From positions 1 to 29,300 of the forward strand of contig SFDG01000034.1 of assembly GCA_004558305.1 (NCBI GenBank): a stretch of DNA of 29,300 nucleotides. Direction: 5' to 3'. How positions within the stretch are numbered: the first letter of the stretch is position 1; each line of letters begins with the position of its first letter. A program made the position numbers and the translations under genes. The notes beneath the pieces were generated by a model, which did no database searches, was not told where the DNA came from, and saw nothing but the letters and a program-made list of their open reading frames with translations. Positions 13,946 to 22,709 of the stretch are shown piece after piece. This DNA comes from Phocaeicola plebeius (GTDB taxonomy: Bacteria > Bacteroidota > Bacteroidia > Bacteroidales > Bacteroidaceae).

Positions 13946-16486
13946 TTACCCACACCGTGAGGAGCCGCAGGTCTTGCAAATGAGGCAGCCTTCCTGGTAA
14001 ACCAGTGTCTCATTGCCACAGTTCGGACATTTCACGCCACGGGCTTCCGTACCGTCCTGCACATATTTCTTCAACGCACGTTCCACGCCTACCTTCCAGG
14101 TATTGATGTTTTCGCTGTCCAGCTGCAAGGAGCTGACCAATTTGATGACTTGCTCAATCGGCATCCGGTAGCGCAACACGCCCGAAATCAGTTTGGCATA
14201 GTTCCAGTATTCCTTGTTGAACTTCTCGGACAGTCCCTCGATGGTCATCTTGTAGCCCCGCTTGGTCTCGAACTGGAAGTCATAACGCTTCACGCCGTTT
14301 TCGTCCAGGTTCTTGATGATACGGCCGGTGGTGACGGACTTGGGCAAGAGAATCCCTTCTTCTTCATCCATGATACCGGTGAAGATTTCGTACGGCAGTC
14401 CGTCCAGCAGACCGACGAATGCCACCCATTTTTCCTTGTTGTTCTGGAAACGTACGACATCGGCTTCCAGTACCTTGGGGCGCACTTCCACAATCTGAGG
14501 CGGTTTGCAGCGGCATTCCTCTTCTTTCTTCTTCCCTTTCTTGGTGGAGAGCAGTACGCCAGAGCGCGACCCGTCGCGGTAGACCGTGCAGCCCTTGCAG
14601 CCCGATCGCCAGGCCTCCATGTAGAGTTGGTTGACCAATTCCTCGTCTACGTTGTTCGGCAGGTTGATGGTGACACTGATAGAATGGTCCACCCATTTCT
14701 GGATGCGACCCTGCATCTTCACTTTCATCAGCCAGTCCACATCGTTCGAAGTGGCTTTGTAGTAAGGAGACTTTGTGACCAACGCATCGATTTCCTCCTG
14801 CGAGTAGCGTTTCTCGGTATCGTATCCGTTCACTTGCATCCAGGTGAGGAACTTGGGATGATAAACAATGTATTCTTCGAAGGCATCGCCCGTCTCGTCG
14901 ATGTAGTCGATGTGGACATTGGCATCGTTGGGATTCACCTTGCGACGGCGCTTGTAGACCGGCATGAAGACCGGCTCGATGCCCGAGGTGGTCTGAGTCA
15001 TCAGGCTGGTCGTTCCCGTGGGAGCAATGGTCAGGCAGGCGATGTTGCGTCGGCCATAGCGGCGCATCTCTTCGTACAGGGCAGGATCGGCCTCTTTGAG
15101 GCGGAGCACGAACGGATTGTGCTTTTCGCGCTCAGCGTCGTAGATGGCAAAGGCTCCTCGCTCTTTGGCCATGTTCACCGACGAACGGTAGGCTTCGATG
15201 GCAATGGTACGGTGGACGTTTTCCGAGAAGAGAGTAGCCTCTTCCGTGCCGTAGCGCAGTCCCATAGCAGCAATCATGTCACCTTCGGCAGTGATGCCTA
15301 CACCTGTGCGCCGGCCCAGTCCGGACTTGTGATAGATTTTTTCCCACAAGTGGCGTTCGGCCCCTTTCACCTCGTTGCTTTCAGGGTCGGAATTGACCTT
15401 TTCCATTATCTTTTCGATTTTCTCCAGTTCCAGGTCGATGATGTCGTCCATGATGCGCTGTGCCAGTGCGACATGTTGCTTGAACAGGTCGAAGTCGAAA
15501 TAGGCTTCGGGCGTAAACGGATTCATGACATAGGAATAGAGATTGATGGCCAGCAGACGGCAGGAGTCGTACGGGCATAAAGGGATTTCCCCGCAAGGAT
15601 TGGTGGATACCGTACGGAATCCCAGGTCGGCATAACAGTCGGGGACGGATTCGCGCAGGATGGTATCCCAGAACAAGACACCCGGTTCGGCCGACTTCCA
15701 GGCATTGTGGACAATCTTTTTCCACAAGGCTGCAGCATCGATTAGCTTGACTGCCATCGGCTGGTCGGAATCAATCGGGAACTGCTGCTGGTAGGGACGC
15801 CCTTCCGCTGCACAGGTCATGAATTCGTCATCGAGCTTGACAGAAACATTTGCTCCTGTCACCTTTCCTTCCGTCATCTTGGCGTCGATGAACGACTCCG
15901 AGTCGGGATGCTTGATGGAAACCGACAGCATCAGAGCACCCCGGCGGCCGTCCTGGGCCACTTCACGGGTAGAGTTGGAATAGCGTTCCATAAACGGTAC
16001 CAGTCCCGTAGAAGTGAGGGCAGAGTTCTTTACCGGCGAACCCTTGGGGCGGATGTGCGACAGGTCGTGTCCTACTCCGCCACGTCGTTTCATCAGCTGT
16101 ACCTGTTCCTCGTCAATGCGGATAATGGCACCGTACGAGTCGGCCGACCCTTCCAGACCAATGACAAAGCAATTCGACAAGGAGGCCACCTGATAATCGT
16201 TGCCGATACCGGTCATCGGACTGCCTTGCGGCACAATATACTTGAAATGGTCGAACAACTGGAAGAGTTCTTCGGCACGGAGTCCGTTGGGGTACTTGGC
16301 CTCTATACGTGCCACCTCATTGGCCAGTCGCCAATGCATGTCTTCGGGAGATTTTTCATAGATATTTCCGAAGGAGTCTTTCACGGCATATTTGTTGACC
16401 CACACCCGGGCCGCCAGTTCGTCTCCATTGAAATAACTAAGCGACGCTTGATAAGCCTCGTCGTAGCTGTATGTTTGCTTTTCCAC
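13946..16486 (-). CDS. nrdJ: Adenosylcobalamin-dependent ribonucleotide reductase (class II)
   Basis: This 846-residue enzyme reduces ribonucleotides to deoxyribonucleotides using adenosylcobalamin. C106 (SLSNCFVIG) is the first redox cysteine. NPCGE at 296-300 holds the radical-site C298 and E300, and LTIAPTGTTSL is the later phosphate-binding loop. There is no N-terminal ATP cone. After about residue 665 comes a Lys/Glu-rich linker (KKGKKKEEECRC), then a region ending in a zinc ribbon (about 820-846, CPNCG...CKTCGSSRCG), whose last cysteines probably shuttle electrons. No TSCPD motif is present. It works without oxygen and depends on vitamin B12 supply. A consensus promoter lies upstream; I found no cobalamin riboswitch there. 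Confidence 0.95.
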   Translation of the reverse strand: MEKQTYSYDEAYQASLSYFNGDELAARVWVNKYAVKDSFGNIYEKSPEDMHWRLANEVARIEAKYPNGLRAEELFQLFDHFKYIVPQGSPMTGIGNDYQVASLSNCFVIGLEGSADSYGAIIRIDEEQVQLMKRRGGVGHDLSHIRPKGSPVKNSALTSTGLVPFMERYSNSTREVAQDGRRGALMLSVSIKHPDSESFIDAKMTEGKVTGANVSVKLDDEFMTCAAEGRPYQQQFPIDSDQPMAVKLIDAAALWKKIVHNAWKSAEPGVLFWDTILRESVPDCYADLGFRTVSTNPCGEIPLCPYDSCRLLAINLYSYVMNPFTPEAYFDFDLFKQHVALAQRIMDDIIDLELEKIEKIMEKVNSDPESNEVKGAERHLWEKIYHKSGLGRRTGVGITAEGDMIAAMGLRYGTEEATLFSENVHRTIAIEAYRSSVNMAKERGAFAIYDAEREKHNPFVLRLKEADPALYEEMRRYGRRNIACLTIAPTGTTSLMTQTTSGIEPVFMPVYKRRRKVNPNDANVHIDYIDETGDAFEEYIVYHPKFLTWMQVNGYDTEKRYSQEEIDALVTKSPYYKATSNDVDWLMKVKMQGRIQKWVDHSISVTINLPNNVDEELVNQLYMEAWRSGCKGCTVYRDGSRSGVLLSTKKGKKKEEECRCKPPQIVEVRPKVLEADVVRFQNNKEKWVAFVGLLDGLPYEIFTGIMDEEEGILLPKSVTTGRIIKNLDENGVKRYDFQFETKRGYKMTIEGLSEKFNKEYWNYAKLISGVLRYRMPIEQVIKLVSSLQLDSENINTWKVGVERALKKYVQDGTEARGVKCPNCGNETLVYQEGCLICKTCGSSRCG

Positions 16487-16564
16487 TTTATTGAATTTAT
16501 TGTTTTTTAGTTTTCACATATGGGTAAAATAAGGTAGAAGTTCAGTCCTGTGAAATTGGTGTTG

Positions 16565-16595
16565 CAAAGCTAAAAAGGTTTTTCCTAATAGCAAA
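16565..16595 (-). promoter_or_regulatory. Bacteroidetes promoter for nrdJ-folB
   Basis: On the minus strand, TTTG (16595-16592), 19 bases, then TAGCTTTG (16572-16565) is a perfect consensus. The leader to ATG 16486 would be about 70 bases. Confidence 0.75.
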
Positions 16596-16612
16596 ATAAT
16601 TGGTGGGAAAAG

Positions 16613-16641
16613 TTGTTTCTCCTTCGGAATGCGTATCTTTG
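16613..16641 (+). promoter_or_regulatory. Bacteroidetes promoter for the second nitroreductase
   Basis: TTG (16613-16615), 18 bases, then TATCTTTG (16634-16641), 28 bases before ATG 16670. It is divergent from the nrdJ promoter, with 17 bases between the two -33 boxes. Confidence 0.6.
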
Positions 16642-16669
16642 CAGGGAAGTATACTAAAGAACAGAATAT

Positions 16670-17407
16670 ATGGATTCAATCAAGAACAGAAGAACAATTC
16701 GGAAATATCAGCAGCAGGAAGTGCCTGCTGCCTTGTTGGACAGTCTGCTGGAGGAGGCATGCCGTGCCTCTACCATGGGAAATATGCAGCTTTATAGTGT
16801 AGTGGTGACGCGCGACGAAGCGATGAAACGGAAGTTGGCTCCTGCCCATTTTCATCAACCGATGGTGACGACAGCCCCCGTCGTACTGACATTCTGTGCA
16901 GACTTCAACCGTTTCAGCAAGTGGTGCCGGCAGCGGAAAGCGGAACCGGGTTATGACAATTTCCTGTCGTTCGTCAACGCAGCTTCCGACACGTTGCTGC
17001 TGACACAGAATTTCTGTACGTTGGCCGAGGAGGCTGGGTTGGGTATCTGTTATCTGGGAACAACCATCTATAATCCCGATCCCATCATCGAGACCTTGCA
17101 TCTGCCCGAACTGGTCGTACCGGTGGCGACCATCACGGTCGGTTATCCTGACGAGTGTCCTGAACAGCCCGATCGCCTGCCTTTACGCGGCATCGTGCAC
17201 GAAGAAACGTATCACGACTATGAGCTGGCAGATATTGATGCCATCTATGCCTACAAGGAAGCGTTGCCGGAGAACCGGCAGTTCGTAGAAGTGAACCATA
17301 CCGAAACGTTAGCGCAGATCTTTACGGATATCCGTTATCGGAAGGCAGACAATGAAGCCATGTCGGAGGCGTTGCTGCGGACATTGAAGAAACAAGGATT
17401 CTGCTGA
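16670..17407 (+). CDS. NfsA/FRase-like nitroreductase
   Basis: This 245-residue FMN-dependent oxidoreductase is longer than the first nitroreductase in the window and resembles the NfsA/flavin-reductase branch, which transfers electrons from NAD(P)H to nitro compounds or flavins. RRTIRKYQQQEVP and the ASTMGNMQLYSVVV segment form the FMN site. LAEEAGLGICYLGTTIYNP and VPVATITVGYPDECPEQPDRLPL match the core. The C-terminal 60 residues (from HDYELADIDAIY) are an extension typical of this branch. It is transcribed away from nrdJ by its own promoter, and its end faces dnaA. The natural substrate is unknown. Confidence 0.85.
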   Translation: MDSIKNRRTIRKYQQQEVPAALLDSLLEEACRASTMGNMQLYSVVVTRDEAMKRKLAPAHFHQPMVTTAPVVLTFCADFNRFSKWCRQRKAEPGYDNFLSFVNAASDTLLLTQNFCTLAEEAGLGICYLGTTIYNPDPIIETLHLPELVVPVATITVGYPDECPEQPDRLPLRGIVHEETYHDYELADIDAIYAYKEALPENRQFVEVNHTETLAQIFTDIRYRKADNEAMSEALLRTLKKQGFC

Positions 17408-17478
17408 GGAACAGTGAATCTACCGACTGGAGTCCGATACCGCAAAATCGAGAGACATCCCCAAACACCGAATGTCTA

Positions 17479-17564
17479 ATCAAATGGTCATGCCGAGCAC
17501 AGCGAAGAATCTACAAGCATAAAGCGGATGTGTTCAGATGCTTCTCGCTGCATGACCATTTGAT
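17479..17564. repeat. Imperfect palindromic repeat between convergent genes
   Basis: ATCAAATGGTCATGC (17479-17493) is the exact reverse complement of GCATGACCATTTGAT (17550-17564). Further pairing is possible inside, AGCGAAGAATCT against AGATGCTTCTCGCT, with one side bulged. The GCCGAGCACAGCGAAGAATCT-like core is of the kind seen in dispersed Bacteroidetes repeats. It sits in the 249-base gap where the nitroreductase and dnaA transcripts converge. No gene is supported in the rest of that gap. Confidence 0.8.
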
Positions 17565-17656
17565 GAGTCTCGAAAGTTTCCGGACAGCCTCGCGCCTTTC
17601 AGTTTCTTTATCCCTTGGTACTTTCTGCCTTTCGGGATGCGGCTTCCCTGCAGGCC

Positions 17657-19060
17657 TTACTGGCGCAGGCTGGCTTCGATGGCTTCAATTTCGGACTTGA
17701 AAGCCTTGTCCACCTCCACCTGGTCCTTGATAATCTTGCAGGCATGGAGAACGGTGGCATGGTCTTTCTTGCCAATCATCTGTCCGATTTTCGACGAAGA
17801 GGTTTCCGTATGCTTCTTGGCCAGGTACATGGCCACTTGGCGCACCTGTACCACCTCTCGCTTTCGGGTCTTGGTGTGAATGGTAGAAATGTCTATCTTA
17901 TAATAGGAGCATACTTTCTCTATGATGTCATTGACCGTAAGTGACTTGACTTCGGCGCATTTCACGGCCTTGCTGACAATGCGGTGAGCCAGTTCCAGAC
18001 TGATTTCACGTTTCAGCAGGATGGACTGCGCCAACATGGAATTGACGATACCTTCCAGTTCGCGCACGCTTTCGTTGACATTTTCGGCAATATAGCAGAT
18101 GACCGATTCCGGGATGGTCAGTCCGTCCTGGCGGATTTTGGTCCGAAGGATGTTCTTTCGCAATTCGATGTCCGGTTTTTCCAGCTCAGCCACCAGTCCC
18201 CACTTGAAACGGGTCAGCAGGCGTTCCTCCATTCCTTGCAGCATCACCGGGGCACGGTCGGAAGTCAGGATGAGCTGTTTGCCGTTCTGGTGCAGATGGT
18301 TGAAGATGTGGAAGAATGTGTTTTGGGTCTTCGTGACTCCGGCAAATTCCTGGATATCATCGATAATCAATACATCGATGGTCTGGTAGAAGCTGATGAA
18401 GTCATTGAAGTGGTTGGTACGTACCGAATCTGTGTACTGCACCTGGAAAAGATGGGCAGATACGTAGAGAACACGTTTCTCGGGATAGAGTTCCTTGATA
18501 CGTGTGCCGATGGCATTGATCAAATGTGTCTTTCCCACCCCGGAAGGGCCATAAAGGAAAAGCGGGTTGAACGTACGGGACGGATTCTTGGCCACCGTCT
18601 CAGCCACGGTACGGGAAAACTCGTTGCTGGTTCCTTTCAGGAAATTATCGAAATTATAGTTAGGGTTCAGGTGCGGGTCCAGCTCCTGCGGTGCAGCCGC
18701 CTGAAGCGGATTGGGCGTCTTGTTGCCGTTCATGACGGGCTTGGGAGCAACGGCATCCGAGCGCCGCGTTCCTTCCATATGGACGGATATATGGTTGGTC
18801 TTGTCAGTGAGAATAGAGTACATCAGCTCCGTACCTTCACCTATTTCTTTATAGATGGCGGCACGCAGTACGCCTACGTACTTTTCTTCCAGGTATTCAT
18901 AGAAGAAAGGGCTGGGCACACCTATCGTCAGCGCCTTCGCCTCGTATTTCAACGGGACGATGGGGACGAACCATGTCTTGAAGGCTGTCACACTCACGTT
19001 GTCCTTGATGAAAGCAAGGCAACGTTCCCATAATGCAATAGCCTGATTGTTTTCAATCAT
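17657..19060 (-). CDS. dnaA: Chromosomal replication initiator DnaA
   Basis: This 467-residue AAA+ protein binds oriC and opens it for helicase loading. Domain I covers about 1-85 (ALWERCLAFIKDNVSVTAFKTWF). A low-complexity linker follows (about 100-130). Domain III has Walker A GPSGVGKT at 171-178, Walker B VLIIDDIQ, and an arginine-finger region near ERLLTRFKWGLV. Domain IV ends with the DnaA-box-binding signature (IGKKDHATVLHACKII). Length is normal. ATG 19060 gives the standard N-terminus. It stands alone: dnaN and recF are not adjacent, and I see no DnaA boxes in the flanking gaps. Confidence 0.97.
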   Translation of the reverse strand: MIENNQAIALWERCLAFIKDNVSVTAFKTWFVPIVPLKYEAKALTIGVPSPFFYEYLEEKYVGVLRAAIYKEIGEGTELMYSILTDKTNHISVHMEGTRRSDAVAPKPVMNGNKTPNPLQAAAPQELDPHLNPNYNFDNFLKGTSNEFSRTVAETVAKNPSRTFNPLFLYGPSGVGKTHLINAIGTRIKELYPEKRVLYVSAHLFQVQYTDSVRTNHFNDFISFYQTIDVLIIDDIQEFAGVTKTQNTFFHIFNHLHQNGKQLILTSDRAPVMLQGMEERLLTRFKWGLVAELEKPDIELRKNILRTKIRQDGLTIPESVICYIAENVNESVRELEGIVNSMLAQSILLKREISLELAHRIVSKAVKCAEVKSLTVNDIIEKVCSYYKIDISTIHTKTRKREVVQVRQVAMYLAKKHTETSSSKIGQMIGKKDHATVLHACKIIKDQVEVDKAFKSEIEAIEASLRQ

Positions 19061-19098
19061 ATTTAATCTCCAATTTATAAAGCTAGACTTCTACGCTG

Positions 19099-19130
19099 CA
19101 AATTTCGCAATCTATTTTTGAAAAAACAAA
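19099..19130 (-). promoter_or_regulatory. Possible dnaA promoter (weak -7)
   Basis: On the minus strand TTTG (19130-19127), 20 bases, then GAAATTTG (19106-19099); the -7 departs from TAnnTTTG at its first base. The leader would be about 30 bases. The spacing is good, so I list it at low confidence. Confidence 0.4.
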
Positions 19131-19295
19131 TGCCGATTTGCTTGTTTTTCTTCTTTTTATTCCATTAATTTGACTATCAATCAGTTGAAAATGTCTTGTT
19201 TAGAATTGCCTTGTGTATTTACACTGGGCAATTATTCTTTTGGCTATCAGTTGGTTGGAATATCCCTGTTTCGGCACAGGCCCTTTGTGCGGGGT

Positions 19296-19346
19296 GGAAA
19301 AGCTTTTGGGAATCAGCCGTTTGATGCCGGCATCCAAAACTTTTCC
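19296..19346. terminator. Inverted repeat after the MCE/MlaD gene
   Basis: GGAAAAGCTTTTGG (19296-19309) pairs with CCAAAACTTTTCC (19334-19346) with one bulged C, enclosing the perfect palindrome GATGCCGGCATC (19323-19334). It lies 10 bases past the end of the minus-strand gene, so it probably ends that transcript before dnaA. Bases 19131-19295 are otherwise AT-rich and hold nothing I recognise. Confidence 0.5.
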
Positions 19347-19355
19347 GTAGCCCGG

Positions 19356-20279
19356 TTATTTAGACTGTTTCGACGACTCCTTCTGGGACTTGTCCTTTTT
19401 CCCGAAGAGGGAGAAGTGGACATATCGTTTGGGGTGGTTCTGCAGGTCTTCCAGCAGGCTGGCAGCATTGGCTGCCGTGGTACTCAGGTTGTTGTAGAAA
19501 GCCGGATCGTTCAGTAACAAGCCCATCGAATTGTCCTTCCGGTTCAGTTTCTCTGTCAGGAGCTGTACGTTCCGGAGGGTGGAATCCACTTTGTTGAATG
19601 TTGAGGCATAGTCAATGTCTTTCAGGTTGTCACTGATTGTTTTCAGGTTTTCTGTCAGGGCAGTCACGTTTCCGGTCAGCTTCGGCAGGTCGTTCCGCAC
19701 CATGTGGTTCAGTCCCTGGGCGGTGGAGTTGAGCGAAGCGGTCAGCTGCTCGGCATTGTGTAGGGTATTGGTCAAGGCAGGATCGGACAGCAGTCGGTTC
19801 AGGCAGGCCATCACGGAATCTACCTTCGGCAGAATCTCAGCCAGCTTCGGCAGCAATTCTTTTTCGGCCGCTCCCATGATACCGGTATTGGCACGCCCTT
19901 CCAGCGTATCGCGCTCGGCGCAGTAGGTGGTGCTTTCGAGGTTCAGTACCAGGTTCATCTTTACAGTCCCCAGCATTTCGGTGATGATTTCTGCATGACT
20001 GCCGGTCGGAATGCGCATATCCTGTTCCATCTCTACGCCCACGATGACATGTCCCGGATGGGCATAATCATACTTGATGTCGTGCACAATGCCTACCTGC
20101 AAGCCATTGGCGAAAACCGGACTGGAGGGAGCCAGGCCGTTGATGTCGGTGAAGTCTACGAAATAATAGCGTTCAGGCTTGAAGAGGTTGATGCCTTTCA
20201 GGTAGTTGATTCCGAAGAACAAGACCAATAAGGCGGCAATGCCGGCCAATCCTATTTTTACTTCTTTTCTCATATTCAT
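19356..20279 (-). CDS. MCE/MlaD-family lipid-transport substrate-binding protein
   Basis: This 307-residue protein is anchored by one N-terminal membrane helix (about residues 8-25, IGLAGIAALLVLFFGINYL). It then has an MCE domain (about 38-115: YYFVDFTDINGLAPSSPVFANGLQVGIVHDI), the phospholipid-binding module of Mla/Mce transporters. The rest (about 140-290) is helical and probably coiled-coil, with repeated LTASLNSTAQGLN and LTENLKTISDNLKDI stretches. It should act in the periplasm, moving lipids between the membranes. The ATPase and permease partners are not in this window. ATG 20273 is an alternative start two codons later. It lies nine bases behind the amidase gene on the same strand, so the two form one transcription unit. 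Confidence 0.88.
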   Translation of the reverse strand: MNMRKEVKIGLAGIAALLVLFFGINYLKGINLFKPERYYFVDFTDINGLAPSSPVFANGLQVGIVHDIKYDYAHPGHVIVGVEMEQDMRIPTGSHAEIITEMLGTVKMNLVLNLESTTYCAERDTLEGRANTGIMGAAEKELLPKLAEILPKVDSVMACLNRLLSDPALTNTLHNAEQLTASLNSTAQGLNHMVRNDLPKLTGNVTALTENLKTISDNLKDIDYASTFNKVDSTLRNVQLLTEKLNRKDNSMGLLLNDPAFYNNLSTTAANAASLLEDLQNHPKRYVHFSLFGKKDKSQKESSKQSK

Positions 20280-20288
20280 GTTGCTTTT

Positions 20289-21491
20289 TTATTTTCTGTT
20301 CTTTCTATGGTTCTTAAACTCTTGGATAGCTTTGTTGATGTTCATCTTCTCCCCGTTCTTGAAAGCGATGATGAAGGCGTCCTTGAACTTGCCGTCCACT
20401 TTTTCGCGTTTGATGCGCAATACCTTGTTGTAGTCGGTGTCGCTGGCATACGTATATTTATAGATTCCTTTTTCCTGATAATAGGATACAGGGCTAAGCC
20501 CTTTCAGCCGTTTGCTGCCCTTGGGGAGCGGTCGGTCGGCAGTCAGGATCTGTATCTTGAAGACCGGTCGGCTGTCAGTAGACGGTTGTGGGTCGGCAGG
20601 CTGGGGTGTCTTGTTGGGCTTCGTGGAACCATCGGAGGAGGCTGTCTGTTCAACCGGTACCGGTTGCTGCCGGTCGTTGCGGGAAGCGGTGGGGAGGGAG
20701 TTACCGTCCCCGTCTTTGTAACAGACAAAGGCCTGGTAGATACTTTTAGCCAGGGCACTGACTCCTTTTTCCGACATCAGATAGGCTTCCTCGTTGGGGT
20801 TGGTGATGTAGCCCAGTTCGATCAGGACACTGGGCATAGAGGTCTCGCGGAGCACCAGAAATCCCGCTTGGTGTACACCTTTGTCGGTGCGTTGGGCCGT
20901 CTGTTTGAATTGCTGCTGTACCAGTCGGGCCAGACGGACGCTCTGGGAGAGGTTCTTGTCCTGCAGGAATTCAAAAATGATGTAACTCTCTGCGGAATTG
21001 GGGTTGAAGCCCGAATATTGTTCCTTGTAGTCTTCCTCAATCAGGATGACGGAGTTTTCCTTTTGGGCCACTTCCAGGTTCTCCTGGGTCTTGTGCAGTC
21101 CCAAGGTGTAGGTTTCTGTCCCGTTGACCTGGGCATTGCGGGAGGCCAGGGAATTGGTGTGGATGGAAATGAACAGGTCGGCTTTGGCCTTGTTGGCGAT
21201 TTCTGCACGCTGGTGCAGCGGGACGAAGACATCTTTCGTGCGCGTATAGACTACCTTCGTGCCGGGACAGTTGCTCTCGATGAGCTGTCCGACCCGCAGC
21301 GCTACGTTCAGATTGATGCTTTTCTCCTTCCCTTTACGGCCCAATGCACCCGGATCGTGACCGCCGTGGCCGGCATCTATCACCACAACGAAGTCGTTCT
21401 TCGCAGCATGGGCATTTCCGGCAAGGAAAATGAGTGCGGCGAAGAACATCAATGGCCAGTGGGTGAATATGTAGGTTACCAATCGTTTCAT
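20289..21491 (-). CDS. N-acetylmuramoyl-L-alanine amidase (Amidase_3) with SPOR-like C-terminus
   Basis: This 400-residue exported enzyme cleaves the amide bond between muramic acid and the stem peptide during septal peptidoglycan splitting. A signal peptide ends near residue 30 (LIFLAGNAHAA). The zinc-amidase domain shows VVVIDAGHGGHDPGALG (first His), KEKSINLNVAL (Glu), LFISIHTNS (second His) and VLIELGYITNPNEE (catalytic Glu). A Pro/Ser/Thr-rich linker follows (about 265-305). The last 80 residues (VFKIQILTADRPLP...YKYTYASDTDYNKV) resemble a SPOR domain that binds denuded septal glycan. It lies upstream of the MCE gene, an envelope pairing. Confidence 0.92.
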   Translation of the reverse strand: MKRLVTYIFTHWPLMFFAALIFLAGNAHAAKNDFVVVIDAGHGGHDPGALGRKGKEKSINLNVALRVGQLIESNCPGTKVVYTRTKDVFVPLHQRAEIANKAKADLFISIHTNSLASRNAQVNGTETYTLGLHKTQENLEVAQKENSVILIEEDYKEQYSGFNPNSAESYIIFEFLQDKNLSQSVRLARLVQQQFKQTAQRTDKGVHQAGFLVLRETSMPSVLIELGYITNPNEEAYLMSEKGVSALAKSIYQAFVCYKDGDGNSLPTASRNDRQQPVPVEQTASSDGSTKPNKTPQPADPQPSTDSRPVFKIQILTADRPLPKGSKRLKGLSPVSYYQEKGIYKYTYASDTDYNKVLRIKREKVDGKFKDAFIIAFKNGEKMNINKAIQEFKNHRKNRK

Positions 21492-21496
21492 CGGGG

Positions 21497-21504
21497 CAAA
21501 TTTA
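21497..21504 (-). promoter_or_regulatory. -7 element abutting the amidase start
   Basis: The minus strand reads TAAATTTG, a full TAnnTTTG match, only five bases before ATG 21491. Initiation the usual distance downstream would give a leaderless or nearly leaderless message. No clear -33 is present. Confidence 0.35.
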
Positions 21505-21653
21505 CGTTATTTTTTTGAGTACACCTTATTTCTTCTCCGATAAATTCATGCATTCCTGCTTTTCTTCCTGAAAAAACGATGAATCGCCGGCTCCTTACAG
21601 GAATTTCTTTGGTGTTTTTAGGCGGTAACCGATGGTAATGCCAATTTTTTCCG

Positions 21654-21661
21654 TACTTTTG
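21654..21661 (+). promoter_or_regulatory. -7 element for the BASS-type transporter
   Basis: TACTTTTG matches TAnnTTTG, 24 bases before ATG 21686. The -33 region has no TTTG. Bases 21505-21650 between the divergent genes hold nothing else I can identify. Confidence 0.4.
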
Positions 21662-21685
21662 CGCCGATTTTTAAGATAAGTCGTT

Positions 21686-22624
21686 ATGTTGAAATTCATC
21701 AAGAATTGGACACTCCCGTTGGCGATGTTGTTAGGGGTCATCGCCTATTTTGTCTACGCAGGATGTCCGTGGGTGGACCCCTTGAAGCCGACAGTACGAG
21801 TGGCGGTTGCCTGGCTGACTCCTTTCCTTATTTTTGCCCAGTTGCTGTTGACCTTTTGCAAAGTGGAAGTGCGCGAGCTTTCTCCCCGCCGGTGGAGTGC
21901 TTGGCTGTTGCTCATCCAGCTGGTATCCTTTCTCCTGCTGGCCGCTCTTTTGCTGGCGGTGCCCGTCAGCGAATCGGTTCACATTGCCGTGGAAGGTATG
22001 ATGGTCTGTCTCATTTGTCCCACGGCCACGGCAGCTGCTGTCATAACTGGCAAGCTGGGCGGCAGTGCGGCATCGCTCACCACCTACACACTTTTGTCCA
22101 ATCTGCTGGCCGCCCTGCTCGTGCCGGTGGTCTTTCCCCTGGTCGAGCCTTCCGATATCCGTTTCTTGACCGCCTTTTTGCGTATCCTCGGGAAGGTCTT
22201 TCCGTTGCTGCTCTGTCCGTTTTTCTTAGCGGTGCTGCTGCGCCGTTTTCTGCCGCCCGTCCACCACTTTCTCGTTAGCTTGAAGGATTTGGCCTTTTAC
22301 CTGTGGGCGGTGGCACTCACCATTGTCATGGCACAGACCACCCGGTCGATGGTGGAAGGAAGCACTTCGCTGACAGAGGAACTCTTTGTGGCCTCGGGCG
22401 CACTTGTGGCCTGTTGTCTCCAGTTCTATTATGGCAAGAAAATCGGCAGCCGTTATGATGACCGCATCAGTGCCGGACAGGCTTTGGGACAAAAGAATAC
22501 GGTCTTGGCCATCTGGATGGCTTGCACGTATCTGAATCCCGTGTCGGCCATCGCTCCCGGTAGCTATGTGGTCTGGCAGAACATCATCAACAGCTACCAG
22601 TTGTGGAAGAAGCGTAGAAGTTAA
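21686..22624 (+). CDS. Bile acid:sodium symporter (BASS)-like membrane transporter
   Basis: This 312-residue inner-membrane protein has about nine to ten hydrophobic helices and no signal peptide. The layout and the CLICPTATAAAVITGKLGGSAA segment (about 110-132) match the crossover region of BASS/SBF-family sodium-coupled transporters. The late GQALGQKNTVLAIWMACTYLNP block is a second discontinuous-helix signature. These proteins move organic anions such as bile acids, pantoate or keto acids. In a gut bacterium a bile-acid role is tempting but unsupported by sequence. It is divergent from the amidase and has a -7 element of its own; folD begins 85 bases later from another promoter. Confidence 0.78.
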   Translation: MLKFIKNWTLPLAMLLGVIAYFVYAGCPWVDPLKPTVRVAVAWLTPFLIFAQLLLTFCKVEVRELSPRRWSAWLLLIQLVSFLLLAALLLAVPVSESVHIAVEGMMVCLICPTATAAAVITGKLGGSAASLTTYTLLSNLLAALLVPVVFPLVEPSDIRFLTAFLRILGKVFPLLLCPFFLAVLLRRFLPPVHHFLVSLKDLAFYLWAVALTIVMAQTTRSMVEGSTSLTEELFVASGALVACCLQFYYGKKIGSRYDDRISAGQALGQKNTVLAIWMACTYLNPVSAIAPGSYVVWQNIINSYQLWKKRRS

Positions 22625-22648
22625 TTAAGATTAAAGGTACAGCACTTC

Positions 22649-22681
22649 TTGGGACAGATAAGTAGGAATGCCGTATTTTTG
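22649..22681 (+). promoter_or_regulatory. Promoter for folD
   Basis: TTG (22649-22651), 22 bases, then TATTTTTG (22674-22681), 28 bases before ATG 22710. The spacing is slightly long for the consensus. Confidence 0.45.
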
Positions 22682-22709
22682 AAGCCGTAACCCTTAATAC
22701 GAGAAAAGT

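Noticed and set aside
14150..15580. Long open frame on the plus strand antisense to nrdJ (476 codons)
   Set aside because: It mirrors the codon bias of nrdJ, resembles no protein family, and nrdJ itself is unmistakable. Similar antisense frames over dnaA (17984-19033), the amidase (20307-21518), and acnA and icd (9579-12233) were rejected for the same reason.
16487..16669. Cobalamin riboswitch ahead of the B12-dependent reductase
   Set aside because: I looked for a B12-box-like sequence and a long structured leader; the predicted leader is only about 70 bases and AT-rich.
19061..19355. Replication origin next to dnaA
   Set aside because: No TTATCCACA-like DnaA boxes are visible in this gap or after the gene, and dnaN and recF are absent.
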